NCBI RefSeq assembly: GCF_000255555.1
Contig: NZ_AGRW01000045.1
Span: 59,326-123,325 of the forward strand
Direction of reading: 5' to 3'
DNA: 64,000 bases
Source of the DNA: Treponema saccharophilum DSM 2985
GTDB lineage: Bacteria > Spirochaetota > Spirochaetia > Treponematales > Treponemataceae
In this document: one piece after another, positions 35,145 to 44,019 of the stretch
Layout of the letters: each line of letters begins with the position of its first letter
Position numbering within the stretch: the stretch's first letter is position 1
Position numbers and translations under genes: made by a program
The notes under the pieces: generated by a model
What the model was told of the DNA's origin: nothing
Databases searched by the model: none
The model's input: the letters and a program-made list of their open reading frames with translations, nothing else

Positions 35145-35654
35145 TCAGAACGAAAAAGGTTCTCCGAGAGATTCGCGTTCGGAAATGTAGTCGCGGCAGG
35201 GTTTCGCGAACAGTTTGTCCTCGTGCGCGATGTGCGTGAAAATCCATTCATGCAGGAAGCGCACGAACTGAATCGCGTCCGTTATCGAAAGTTCGGAGAA
35301 CGATTTGACGGTCTCGACGACTTTTTTTGTGAACATCTCGTGCGAGCGCTTGTGTTCGGCAAGGGCGGGGAATCCCGCGGCTTTCATAAGGGTTTCCTCG
35401 TCGCGGAAATGGACGAGAACATAGTCGGCGCATTCCTTGAGCGCGCCCTTCATCGATTCGTGCCAGTCAGATGACGAGTCGGCGCGCGTCTCCATTATTT
35501 TTTTGTAGAGACCGTCGCACAACTCGACAAGTTTTTTGTGCTGCGAGTCGATTTTCTCTATTCCCATCTCGAATTTCGAGTCCCATTCCACGAATTTCTT
35601 CTCTTTCCGTATGTCGTCAAGCGAAATGCCTTTCGAGACGCTGTACAAAACCAT
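35145..35654 (-). CDS. Bacteriohemerythrin
   Basis: A 169-residue four-helix, diiron oxygen-binding protein. The iron ligands appear in the expected order: 'DSQHKKL', 'HFRDEETLM', 'EHKRSHEMF' and 'HEWIFTHIAHEDK'. The length is typical of single-domain hemerythrins with a short N-terminal extension. Such proteins store or sense oxygen, useful for an anaerobe. Single-gene unit with its own terminator at 35083. Confidence 0.95.
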   Translation of the reverse strand: MVLYSVSKGISLDDIRKEKKFVEWDSKFEMGIEKIDSQHKKLVELCDGLYKKIMETRADSSSDWHESMKGALKECADYVLVHFRDEETLMKAAGFPALAEHKRSHEMFTKKVVETVKSFSELSITDAIQFVRFLHEWIFTHIAHEDKLFAKPCRDYISERESLGEPFSF

Positions 35655-35789
35655 AAAAGCCCCCGTTCCGGAAGCGAAAACGGCTTCCGGACAAATCTAC
35701 TATACTTCAACTTTCGCTCCGAGACCATCCCAAAAAAAGCCCCGCGCGGATTGCAGCTTTTCCGGCGAGGCATTATTGAAACAGCATTG

Positions 35790-35814
35790 AAAAACCCGTG
35801 AAATGTTTCACGGG
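35790..35814 (-). terminator. Terminator of the melibiose-type cluster
   Basis: CCCGTGAAA (35795-35803) pairs with TTTCACGGG (35806-35814); on the minus strand it is followed by TTTTTC. It lies eight bases after the symporter stop codon. Confidence 0.85.
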
Positions 35815-35821
35815 AAAGCAC

Positions 35822-37282
35822 TTATTCCCGGGCAGATTTCTTTTCGGAAAGCTTCTCCGAAATCTCGGCGATTTTGGAATCCGTCAGGGTGAACCGGCTC
35901 CGGAAAAGAAGGAGACCCGCGGCAAGAACGAAAATCGGAACGAGCGTCATCACCATGCGGAGCGCCATTTTCGACGACGCGGGAACGCCGGCCGCAAAAT
36001 CGATTCCCGACTCGGCGATGCAGGAACCGCCCGCCTGCTTGAAATTCAGCACGGAAAGAGCTATCGACGCGACGAACGCGGAAATTCCCGAGGCGAGCTT
36101 CACCACGAACGTCTGCATCGAGAAAATCACGCTCTCGTCCCTGCGGTTGTTCTTCAGCTCGCCGTAATCGACGGTGTTCGCAAGGAAAACCGTGATTATG
36201 ACGTTGTTCACGCCCGCAGACGCCATGACGATGACGCCGGGCACGAGGAGCGGGACGATGTTCGACACGCCGATAGTCGCGAGCGCAAGAAGCGCGACGT
36301 ACCCGATGATGCTCATGAATATGCTGACGTAGAAAATCCGGATGTTGTTCAGTTTGAGGACGCCGCGAAGGAAAGGATAGAGAATCATCATCGCGAGAAT
36401 CTGCGTTCCGCCGCCGACCATGTTGAAAAGCGCGTACCCGTTGTGCCAGGACGTTCCGCCTATGTCGTACTTGAAGAAATAGATGACGAGGTTCGACGTT
36501 ATGTAGAGCGCGATGTTTATGACGACAATCGTGAGGACTACGGTCATCGCCTGGTCGTTCTGGACGAGCGCGCGGAACATCTCGCCGACAGATGCCGTTT
36601 TCATGTCCACGGACGATTTTTCCCTGACGAAAACGCACATCACTATCGTAAAGACGACGAAGAGAACTGCGACCGCGAGCGTGAAGTACCTGAACCCGTT
36701 CAGCTCAATCCACTGCTTTTCAGGAAAGCGCATCGAAAGCCCGGCAGGAACGGCGCCGCCGAAAATCTTTCCGAGAACAGGAACGGCGACCATCGTCAGT
36801 ATCGAGATAATCGCGGAACCGACTCCCGCGCAGCTCCTTGCCAAAGTCGTCAGACCTTCACGCTCGCTTCCGCCGTTCGTGAACGCGGGAATCATCGACC
36901 AGTAGGGAATGTCCATCATCGTGTAGGTGACGCCCCACACGATGTACGTGACGGCGGCATATGCGACAAGACCGCGCGCGTCAAGCGACGGCGGAGCCGC
37001 GAACATGAGGAAAAGGACGACGGCATTCGTCAGCGTCCCGACAAGAAGCCACGGACGGAATTTTCCCCAGCGCGTCCTTGTTTTCGCCACGACGACGCCC
37101 ATTATCGGATCGTTGAACGCGTCGAAAACACGCGCCACAAGAAGGATGACGCCCATCGCGGCGGCGCTCACTCCGAGGATATCCTCGAAATAGTAGAGGA
37201 CGTAGCTCGCGGAAAGCATATAGACCATATCCTTACCGACGGCGCCAAGACCATACGATATCTTCTCTTTCAGACCCAACAT
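35822..37282 (-). CDS. Glycoside:cation symporter (GPH family, MelB-like)
   Basis: A 486-residue membrane transporter with about twelve hydrophobic segments. The N-terminus 'LKEKISYGLGAVGKDMVYMLSASYVLYYFEDILG' and the loop 'DAFNDPIMGVVVAKTRTRWGKFRPWLL' are the signature of the glycoside-pentoside-hexuronide:cation symporters such as MelB. It should import a di- or oligosaccharide, plausibly an alpha-galactoside, since a GH36 enzyme is encoded upstream in the same run. Last gene of the cluster, 57 bases after the TetR gene, with AGGAGG before the start. Confidence 0.92.
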   Translation of the reverse strand: MLGLKEKISYGLGAVGKDMVYMLSASYVLYYFEDILGVSAAAMGVILLVARVFDAFNDPIMGVVVAKTRTRWGKFRPWLLVGTLTNAVVLFLMFAAPPSLDARGLVAYAAVTYIVWGVTYTMMDIPYWSMIPAFTNGGSEREGLTTLARSCAGVGSAIISILTMVAVPVLGKIFGGAVPAGLSMRFPEKQWIELNGFRYFTLAVAVLFVVFTIVMCVFVREKSSVDMKTASVGEMFRALVQNDQAMTVVLTIVVINIALYITSNLVIYFFKYDIGGTSWHNGYALFNMVGGGTQILAMMILYPFLRGVLKLNNIRIFYVSIFMSIIGYVALLALATIGVSNIVPLLVPGVIVMASAGVNNVIITVFLANTVDYGELKNNRRDESVIFSMQTFVVKLASGISAFVASIALSVLNFKQAGGSCIAESGIDFAAGVPASSKMALRMVMTLVPIFVLAAGLLLFRSRFTLTDSKIAEISEKLSEKKSARE

Positions 37283-37338
37283 TTTGTAATCCTCCTTTTC
37301 GATTGCGGCGGAATATTCCCGCCGGCACGATTCCCGCG

Positions 37339-38025
37339 TCAGCCGAGCGCGGAAAGCATCATGTTTATAAGAATCTCTATCTGCCGCCGCCCCTCAAACG
37401 CCCTGTCCATCTGGAGCATCTCCCCGGAAATGGCGATTTTTTGCGCGACGCAGAAAAGCGAGTGCATCATCGTGAAGCAGATTTCGAGGTCGGACGCCTC
37501 GGGAAATGCGGAGCCGCTTTTCCCGAGATGAATCGAGCCGTCCTTTCTGCCTTTCGAGAAAGCATTGATGACGAGCTGGTTCGTCACGTTTACGGTTTCG
37601 TCGTAGCGCCTGAGTTTCTCCGCGCCGACATCCCCCTTCGTTATGAAGGAGTCAAAATAATAGATGAAGCTGAAGAAACTTCTCTGCGTGACGACAGCAT
37701 CCTGAAAAACCTCAAGCAGGCTCCGTATCTGCTCAAGGCCGCTGAGCGAACCGTACTCCTCGGTGGAAAAGACGCCGGAAAAAACGCGCTCCTCGACTCC
37801 CCAAGCATAAATCGCCGCCTCAATCGCCAAATCCTCCTTCGTCTGGAAATAACGGTAGAGGGACGCGACCCCGATTTCCGCCTGAACGGCAATCTCGTTC
37901 ATCGATATGCTCTCGATTCCCTTCTCCGCGAACAACCCGAACGCGCACTCGACGATGTGGCGCATACGCTCGTTGCGGAGGTTCTCCATCTCAATCTTTC
38001 TTCTCTCAGCGGCCTGCATAGGCAT
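37339..38025 (-). CDS. TetR-family transcriptional regulator
   Basis: A 228-residue regulator. The N-terminal helix-turn-helix is 'HIVECAFGLFAEKGIESISMNEIAVQAEIGVASLYRYFQTKEDL', standard for TetR; the C-terminal ligand domain is unassigned. I start at 38025 after AAGGAG; this overlaps the end of the glycosyltransferase-like gene by 20 bases, so the genes are translationally linked. It probably controls this galactoside cluster; no operator could be assigned. Confidence 0.9.
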   Translation of the reverse strand: MPMQAAERRKIEMENLRNERMRHIVECAFGLFAEKGIESISMNEIAVQAEIGVASLYRYFQTKEDLAIEAAIYAWGVEERVFSGVFSTEEYGSLSGLEQIRSLLEVFQDAVVTQRSFFSFIYYFDSFITKGDVGAEKLRRYDETVNVTNQLVINAFSKGRKDGSIHLGKSGSAFPEASDLEICFTMMHSLFCVAQKIAISGEMLQMDRAFEGRRQIEILINMMLSALG

Positions 38026-39487
38026 AAACGGACTCCTTTCGCCCGGAATCCATGTCGGCGGCAAGCTCCACAGCGTGGTAGGCGCCGTTGTAAATCCCGG
38101 ACTTCTTGTTTGACAGAATCGCATGATTCATGTTCAAGAGAATATCACGTTTTTCTATGAATGATGCGAGCATGGACTCCGCGTAGGCAAGATTCGGGCA
38201 TTCCGGCGTTCCGTCCCCGATTTCGGCAGCGCGGACAGCGCCCCAGCATTCGTGCCCGCCGACGTGCTGAATCATGAGCTTCGGGACGGGATAGAACGCA
38301 AGCTCGCTCGGCTTCGTTATGAGAACGTCGCAGGCGCGCATGAGGAGATTCGTCGCGTAGACCGCAGCGAATATGTCCTTATGGCAGAACACGTGCACGC
38401 CGGATTCGGCCGGGGACGAGGCGAACGCGCGCGTTCCTTCCCAATCGTCGAAGTGCGTCTCGGAAATCCCGCCGAGCTCCGGGACTTTCTGCTCGAACAT
38501 GTCCCAGACGCTTTTGTAATCCCCGATATTCAGGTAGAGAACCGCCCTCCCCTCTTTTATGAACGGGACGAGCTTCCGAACGAGCGCGGCAAAATAGTCG
38601 CCCTGCGCGCCCGCGCCCCCAATCGTGAGGAGGAAGCGCACGGGTTTTCCCGATTCCGCGCGGGCAATCCGCTCGGCGCAGTCCTTCTCTATGTTCGAGA
38701 CGAATTCGTCGTCGATGTAATGCCCGGCATAGAAAATGTCGTCCTCGCCCATCGGCGCAAGCACTTTCTCGCCCGCGAACGATTTGAGCGTCCGGTACGA
38801 GAAATACGACGACGGCGTCTGCACGAGATGGAGCGCGCCCTCGGAAAGGTGGAGCGCCATCGCCCAGTTGTCGGGAATCGCGTTCACCACGTGCGAGAAT
38901 CCCGCGTGCACCGCGGCCTGCGCCGGCCAGACGTGCGTCGCGATGAACGGAATGTCGCGCGGAAGGTCTCTCATAACGGGCGTCATCAGCTCGGACGAAG
39001 CCTGATCAACCGCGTTGTACGTGAGGCGCTTGAACCCCTCCGTGTTGAGCGGATCCCAGACGAATTTGTTGAACATCCTCGACTTCTGCGAAAGCCTCGA
39101 CGCCATCGAATAGAGTTTGTTCTGATAGGCGATTATCTTCGTGCCCGTCGTTTCGGGAAAAGAATTCAGGTCGAGCCAAAGCGGGGTGTAGCCCAAAGCG
39201 CGCGCGGCGCTCGCCATCGCCATCGATATGCGGTAATGCCCGAACCCCATGCGGATGTTTCCGATTACAACGCATTTCTCGGGCAGTTTCCCGAGCGGCT
39301 TGTCGGAAAGGGTGAGCACCTTCGCGCCGAATGCGGGCGTGAGGACGGGATTGTCCACGACGGCAAGATGGTATTCTCTGTTCCTGTCGTCGCCGAATTT
39401 CCGCAGGAATTTCCGCTGTCTCGCGAACGCCTTCCTCACCGTCCTGCTGTCAATCTTGTTGCCGAATATTTCCGATGTCCTGTCCAT
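38006..39487 (-). CDS. Glycosyltransferase-like protein (GT-B look)
   Basis: A 493-residue protein. 'CVVIGNIRMGFGHYRISMAMASAARALGYTPLWLDL' resembles the N-terminal nucleotide-sugar/acceptor loop of MurG- and MGDG-synthase-like GT-B enzymes, and 'FLLTIGGAGAQGDYF' followed by 'ACDVLITKPSELAFYPVPKLMI' resembles the donor-binding half. No membrane segment is evident. The substrate is unknown; a glycolipid or storage glycan is possible. It sits between GH36 and TetR genes in a tight run. I start at 39487 after AAGGGGG; an in-frame start at 39532 would overlap the GH36 gene. Confidence 0.75.
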   Translation of the reverse strand: MDRTSEIFGNKIDSRTVRKAFARQRKFLRKFGDDRNREYHLAVVDNPVLTPAFGAKVLTLSDKPLGKLPEKCVVIGNIRMGFGHYRISMAMASAARALGYTPLWLDLNSFPETTGTKIIAYQNKLYSMASRLSQKSRMFNKFVWDPLNTEGFKRLTYNAVDQASSELMTPVMRDLPRDIPFIATHVWPAQAAVHAGFSHVVNAIPDNWAMALHLSEGALHLVQTPSSYFSYRTLKSFAGEKVLAPMGEDDIFYAGHYIDDEFVSNIEKDCAERIARAESGKPVRFLLTIGGAGAQGDYFAALVRKLVPFIKEGRAVLYLNIGDYKSVWDMFEQKVPELGGISETHFDDWEGTRAFASSPAESGVHVFCHKDIFAAVYATNLLMRACDVLITKPSELAFYPVPKLMIQHVGGHECWGAVRAAEIGDGTPECPNLAYAESMLASFIEKRDILLNMNHAILSNKKSGIYNGAYHAVELAADMDSGRKESVYAYAGR

Positions 39488-39528
39488 TTTTCCCCCTTGC
39501 TTAAAATCGTGTTTTTCCGGAATCCGCC

Positions 39529-41451
39529 TCATTTTCTTTCCGCGCCGCCATAACGGACCTCGTAAAGCGAAATCGAATGCGGCTCGAAGACAAGCGCGTT
39601 CCCGCGCCCCGACGCGAATTCGATTACCGGCTCAAGCGCGGCATCATCCGTTCCTGCGCCCGCAACCGTCTTCCGCTCCGCGCGGAGCGGCGAGTCGCCC
39701 AGATTTATTATCCCGCGGTATTTTCCGTTCCTGCTGAAAACCGAATAAGCGACCGGGCTGATATTCTCGACGCCGAATTCGATTCCGCCGAACTTCCCGA
39801 AAAGCCCGCAGATTTTTTCCGTCAGCTTTCCCTCGCGCGAGACGTCGAATTCCGTCGGGTCGTCCGAATACATCAGCTGGCTCGCAAAAAGGAAATTCAC
39901 CAGCGCGATGAGGATTTTCTCCTTGTCGGAAAGCATGATGTTCTCGGAGCGCATGAAAACGACGTCCGGGTCGTTAAGGAAAACAGCGCCGTCCCAAAAC
40001 GCGTGCCCGAGCGTGCTCTGCATGTTCGCGAACGCGCTCGTCCGTGCCGGAAAATGCGCGGCGCGCAGCCAGCCCACGTCCCACGCTTCCTTCGTGTCCG
40101 GCCCGATGCGCGAAAGCGGGAATGCGTTGAACGAGTTTTCGAACGGAAGCCCGCAGCCGAGGTAGGCGACCCCCTCCCCAGCCGCGTTCACCGTGCGCCG
40201 CGTAAGGACGCGCACCGCCTTGTCGTACCATTCGTAGGGGGCGCCTTCGCGCGCGAAATTCCCGACCAGCATCCCCGCAAAGAGGAAGTCGAGCTTTATG
40301 TAGCGGAATCCCCACTCCTCGATTACTTTTTCCATGAGAGAGTCGAGGTAATCGAGAACGTCGCCGCGGCTGAGGTCGAGGCAGAAATACGAATGCGGAA
40401 GCGAGGGCTGCTCCTTTCCGAACGACGCGCCCCAAAGCGGGTTCATTCCCGCGGCAACGGGCTTTCCTTTTTTGTCGCAGAGAATCCAGTCGCGATGGTT
40501 CCGCGCGAATTCGGAGCGGAAATCGACGATGAACGGCGCGAGCCACAACCCGGGAACATATCCCCTCGACGAAATTTCCGATGCGAGTGCGCGCATCCCG
40601 CTTGGAAAACGCGACTTGTCGGCATCCCAATCGCCGAGCGCACGCTCCCATCCGTCATCGACCTGGAAGACGCACGGTTTGCCGCCGTCGATGAACTGCA
40701 CCTTGACGATATTCTGCGAAGTGTCGAGCGAATCGAGGTCGGCCCTGATAAGATTCCAGTTTATATCCGCATAGTGGTTGTACCACGACTCCCAGCCGCC
40801 AATCATCCCGCCGCCGAGGAACGAGAGCCGCCCGAAACGCTCCCCGTCGTCATGCGAATAAAGCGCGCGCACCGAATCCTTCAGCTCGAAAAAACCGTCC
40901 GCGCCGAAAACGAAAAGCTCCGCGATTTTGTCCCCGCGACGCCATTCGTGCCCGTCGGATATGACGGAGCAGGCAATCTCCCGCGCGTTTCTGTCCACGC
41001 CGAACACCACGGGCGGAAGCGCGGACGTTCCCGTACGGCAGTTCCCCGTGGAACAAAGCGCCAGATAGACGTTCCGCCCGCCGACGTTCCACCGCAAATA
41101 CATTATGAAGCACCCGACGAGCGCGCGCCGGCTTATCCCGCGCCGCCTTCCCGGGGGCGTAAAATACTGTTTCCATTGGGGAATCACCGGAAAATACTTT
41201 TCCTGCGCCTTTCCGCACGCGACCTCTCCGCCGAATCCCCATGACTGCCAGCCCGAACCGTAAAAGGAGAAGTCATTCTCCAAACAGAACGACCGGCATC
41301 CTTCGGGGATGAACCGCCCAATGAGATTGTTGATGGAAAAACGCGCGAAGGTCCGGCTGCACTCGTCGCGCTCCCCCGCCCCCTCGTACATGTACTCAAT
41401 TCTTTCAGAAAGCATATCCAGTAAATCCTCACCGCCGGACGAGTCCGCCAT
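39529..41451 (-). CDS. GH36 alpha-galactosidase
   Basis: A glycoside hydrolase family 36 (clan GH-D) enzyme of up to 640 residues, cytoplasmic (no signal peptide). Motifs in order: 'GWESWYNHY', 'VFQVDDGWE', 'SRGYVPGLWLAPF', 'YIKLDFLFAG' with nucleophile D388 and 'IGPDTKEAW' with acid/base D452. It releases alpha-galactose from melibiose- or raffinose-type sugars imported by the symporter encoded downstream. The start is uncertain: 41451 has no ribosome binding site, and 41415 (preceded by GAGG) would shorten it by 12 residues. First gene of a four-gene run. Confidence 0.92.
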   Translation of the reverse strand: MADSSGGEDLLDMLSERIEYMYEGAGERDECSRTFARFSINNLIGRFIPEGCRSFCLENDFSFYGSGWQSWGFGGEVACGKAQEKYFPVIPQWKQYFTPPGRRRGISRRALVGCFIMYLRWNVGGRNVYLALCSTGNCRTGTSALPPVVFGVDRNAREIACSVISDGHEWRRGDKIAELFVFGADGFFELKDSVRALYSHDDGERFGRLSFLGGGMIGGWESWYNHYADINWNLIRADLDSLDTSQNIVKVQFIDGGKPCVFQVDDGWERALGDWDADKSRFPSGMRALASEISSRGYVPGLWLAPFIVDFRSEFARNHRDWILCDKKGKPVAAGMNPLWGASFGKEQPSLPHSYFCLDLSRGDVLDYLDSLMEKVIEEWGFRYIKLDFLFAGMLVGNFAREGAPYEWYDKAVRVLTRRTVNAAGEGVAYLGCGLPFENSFNAFPLSRIGPDTKEAWDVGWLRAAHFPARTSAFANMQSTLGHAFWDGAVFLNDPDVVFMRSENIMLSDKEKILIALVNFLFASQLMYSDDPTEFDVSREGKLTEKICGLFGKFGGIEFGVENISPVAYSVFSRNGKYRGIINLGDSPLRAERKTVAGAGTDDAALEPVIEFASGRGNALVFEPHSISLYEVRYGGAERK

Positions 41452-41510
41452 AGATGAGCGCGGATTCGTCCGGTTTCTTCTATAATAATACGATTTTTTT
41501 CCGCCCTGAA

Positions 41511-43493
41511 TCAGAAGAACATCTCGATTCCAATCGGCATGTAGAATTTATTGTTCTTGGAGGTGTAGGAAAGGTCGACAAGGCCTTCCACGTTTCCGTC
41601 CATAGACGAAAGCGAGAACCTCTCGGCGATTCCGGCAAAGAGATAGTTGTTCGCGCCGAACGTCTTCTTCACGTAGATTTCCGCGCCGATATTGTGCTGG
41701 CGGAGCTCAAGGTCATTGAGAGCGAGCGGCTGCGTCTGCCCCATCGCAAGCGCTTTCCCGTCAGCGCTCGCGGAAGTGATGTTGTAGTTTCCGGAAAGCC
41801 CGAGGAACACGTCCTGCTTCCCGAACGGGTTCAGGCAGACCTCCGCGAGGAAATCGGCACCCGCCATGAAGATGTTCGCGCCGTCGCCAGCCTCCATAGT
41901 AAGCAGGCCGGAACCGCTTCCGGAAATGTCCGTGTAATTTCCGAGGTTCGACGTTCCCTGTCCGCCCCACAAGTGACCTTTGTAAAGGATGAAACCCTTC
42001 TGAATGACGCCCATCGCACCGAGGCAGGAATACCAGTTGTAGAATTTCTCCGGGTCGTAGTCGCGGAGTCCTTCGCGCGTGACAATCGGAACCTTGACCC
42101 CGAGCTCGATGAGAGCCGCGTTCGGATTTTTCTCAAGATCGAGGTCGCCGAGACTGCTCGCACCGCCCATAAACCCGAGCCAGTCGATTCCGAATTCCAT
42201 GCGGCCGTAATAATCGTTCATATCGTATCCGACGCTGCGGGCAGCCTGATATTTGCTCGCCTCGTAGCGGTAGTTAGAAGCCGCAATCGAATCTCCCCAA
42301 TACTGCGCCTTTACCTGCAGAAGCCCCGGCACGGTGTAGCCGATTCCCGCCTGCGCCGTGCGGAACGCGTCGTACATGCCCACCGACTGAGAGCTGTCCT
42401 TGTCCGCGGCGCTGTCGTTCTTTATCGTATCGTTTCCGATTTGGAGCTCGCCGATGTTGCCGGCAAGGTCAATCGCGGCGTTCGCGTAGAATCCCTTGAG
42501 GACGGAATCCTCGTTTCCCTTGACGGACGCGAAAAGTCCCGTCGCAGTCCAGATTTCCTGGAAGATGTCGTCCTCGCTCTTCACGTCGCCGGACTCGCGC
42601 TGCCCGAAGTCGCCGATTTTTCCCCTCAGCTCGTTCTCCCTCATGCGCCCGAACGAGACTTTCGTCTGGAAAAGCGGGTTGTCCATCTTCGCCCAGATTT
42701 TTGCCTGGTCACCGATTGCGACGGCGTATTTTCCGTCCTCGTTGTAGTTGATTTTGCTCGTATCCTCAGTCGAATCCCACAGCTTATGGACGAACAGCGC
42801 GCGCGCGTCCGAATCAAGGTTGAAATCGAACCCGAATTTCTCGTCAGGCGTGCGCCCGATAATCCAGAATCCGACGCGGGAGCCGTATGACCAGTCCGGA
42901 TTCAGCCCCGCGAAGTTTTTTGATGATGAAGTGTCCGTCTCGAAGGCTTCAAGAGCCGCCATCAATCCTTTTGCCGTCGCATATTTCGTGAAATTCTCGC
43001 CTGACTTGCTGCCTTCTGACTGCGCAATTCCAAGAACCGCAGCAGTATCGGTATTTCCGCCCGCATATGCGTCATACGCGGCTTTGTATCCTTTATATGT
43101 CGCGACGGCCGCACCGTAAGCCGCAATATTGCTCTGGTCATCCGCCAAATCCACCGTCCCGACAGGCTCTGCGCCCAAAGCTGAGACTGCAGCATTCACA
43201 GCCGACAGCGTGCCGCTGCTTTTTGCCGCTTCGTAAGCTGCAATATCGCTTTCCGCAGATGCAGTTGCCGAAGTCGCAAGGCTTGTCATATCGACCGTCA
43301 CTTTCGTCGAACTGTTCGAATGCCCCAGCTCAAACGTAGAGCGTCCCCACGCGCCGAACGATATCGTTCCCGCGCTGCTCTCAAGCGTGTGCGCCTTCAC
43401 AAGCTCGTGCGTCTCCGCAAACGTCATCCCCGCCGAAAGGGAAAGAAGCGCGGCCGCAGCAAAAAACCTTTTCGTCCGTTTTGTCATCCTCAT
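41511..43493 (-). CDS. Outer-membrane porin-like beta-barrel protein
   Basis: A 660-residue exported protein. The signal peptide (RTKRFFAAAALLSLSAGMTFA) ends near residue 26, and the start at 43493 has CGGAGG upstream. The mature protein begins 'ISFGAWGRSTFELGH', and then alternates amphipathic strands rich in aromatic residues and Gly, ending in '...FYMPIGIEMFF' with a terminal Phe, as expected for outer-membrane barrels inserted by BamA. A low-complexity Ala/Tyr-rich insert (about residues 55-130, 'YEAAKSSGTL', 'YKGYKAAYDAYAGG') is unusual and probably forms a helical extracellular or plug segment. Monocistronic with a strong promoter at 43581-43609. Confidence 0.82.
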   Translation of the reverse strand: MRMTKRTKRFFAAAALLSLSAGMTFAETHELVKAHTLESSAGTISFGAWGRSTFELGHSNSSTKVTVDMTSLATSATASAESDIAAYEAAKSSGTLSAVNAAVSALGAEPVGTVDLADDQSNIAAYGAAVATYKGYKAAYDAYAGGNTDTAAVLGIAQSEGSKSGENFTKYATAKGLMAALEAFETDTSSSKNFAGLNPDWSYGSRVGFWIIGRTPDEKFGFDFNLDSDARALFVHKLWDSTEDTSKINYNEDGKYAVAIGDQAKIWAKMDNPLFQTKVSFGRMRENELRGKIGDFGQRESGDVKSEDDIFQEIWTATGLFASVKGNEDSVLKGFYANAAIDLAGNIGELQIGNDTIKNDSAADKDSSQSVGMYDAFRTAQAGIGYTVPGLLQVKAQYWGDSIAASNYRYEASKYQAARSVGYDMNDYYGRMEFGIDWLGFMGGASSLGDLDLEKNPNAALIELGVKVPIVTREGLRDYDPEKFYNWYSCLGAMGVIQKGFILYKGHLWGGQGTSNLGNYTDISGSGSGLLTMEAGDGANIFMAGADFLAEVCLNPFGKQDVFLGLSGNYNITSASADGKALAMGQTQPLALNDLELRQHNIGAEIYVKKTFGANNYLFAGIAERFSLSSMDGNVEGLVDLSYTSKNNKFYMPIGIEMFF

Positions 43494-43527
43494 AATTTTT
43501 TCCTCCGTTTTTCTTTTGTCGATTTTC

Positions 43528-43558
43528 ATCAGTATGAGTGGTATCAATTCATACTGAT
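43528..43558. promoter_or_regulatory. Inverted repeat in the porin leader
   Basis: Perfect 10-base arms ATCAGTATGA (43528-43537) and TCATACTGAT (43549-43558) lie between the porin promoter and its start codon. It could be an operator or an mRNA hairpin. Confidence 0.65.
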
Positions 43559-43580
43559 AGAATTACTATCACAATGATGA

Positions 43581-43609
43581 TACTAATATCACTTATCAAA
43601 AATTGTCAA
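43581..43609 (-). promoter_or_regulatory. Strong promoter of the porin gene
   Basis: On the minus strand TTGACA (43604-43609) is followed after exactly 17 bases by TTAGTA (43581-43586). It lies about 88 bases before the porin start. The neighbouring 43610-43910 holds no convincing gene. Confidence 0.7.
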
Positions 43610-43910
43610 CACCCGTTTGCCGACAAATCGGCATAACGGGCGGCATCCTGCCGACGGACATTTTTTTCAAAAAGAAGGAACAAAAAACAATACCCCAACC
43701 GGCTGTTCCAAAAGATTCGAATATGCCGCCACATTGTTGCAAAAACACATAGTCAAAAAAGCAAAAAACGACACCCCCGTAAACCGCATAAAAACGCCCG
43801 TCATTGCGTCCAACCTCTTCGGCTGATATTTTTCCCAAAAAAGAAAATCCGGCGCGTCTACGGCCGTTCTCGCAGGGGCAAAAAACAGCAAAAAAACGGC
43901 ATTTTTTTCT

Positions 43911-43996
43911 GTAGTGTATTTGTAGTGTTGTAGTGTGTTTGTATTCTTGTTGTCATACATTGACACTACAAATAGAATATGGTAGTGTGTTTGTAT
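43911..43996. repeat. ParA-operon operator / centromere-like repeats
   Basis: GTAGTGTGTTTGTAT occurs exactly at 43930-43944 and 43982-43996, with a variant at 43911-43925 and an inverted ACACTAC at 43963-43969. They flank and enter the promoter of the parA gene, as operator/parS sites bound by ribbon-helix-helix partition proteins do. Confidence 0.75.
43950..43978 (+). promoter_or_regulatory. Promoter of the parA-rep operon
   Basis: TTGTCA (43950-43955), a 17-base spacer containing the inverted half-site, and TAGAAT (43973-43978). The predicted start of transcription falls at the last repeat, fitting autorepression. Confidence 0.6.
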
Positions 43997-44019
43997 ACAT
44001 CAGAAAAAAGAGGCACATC

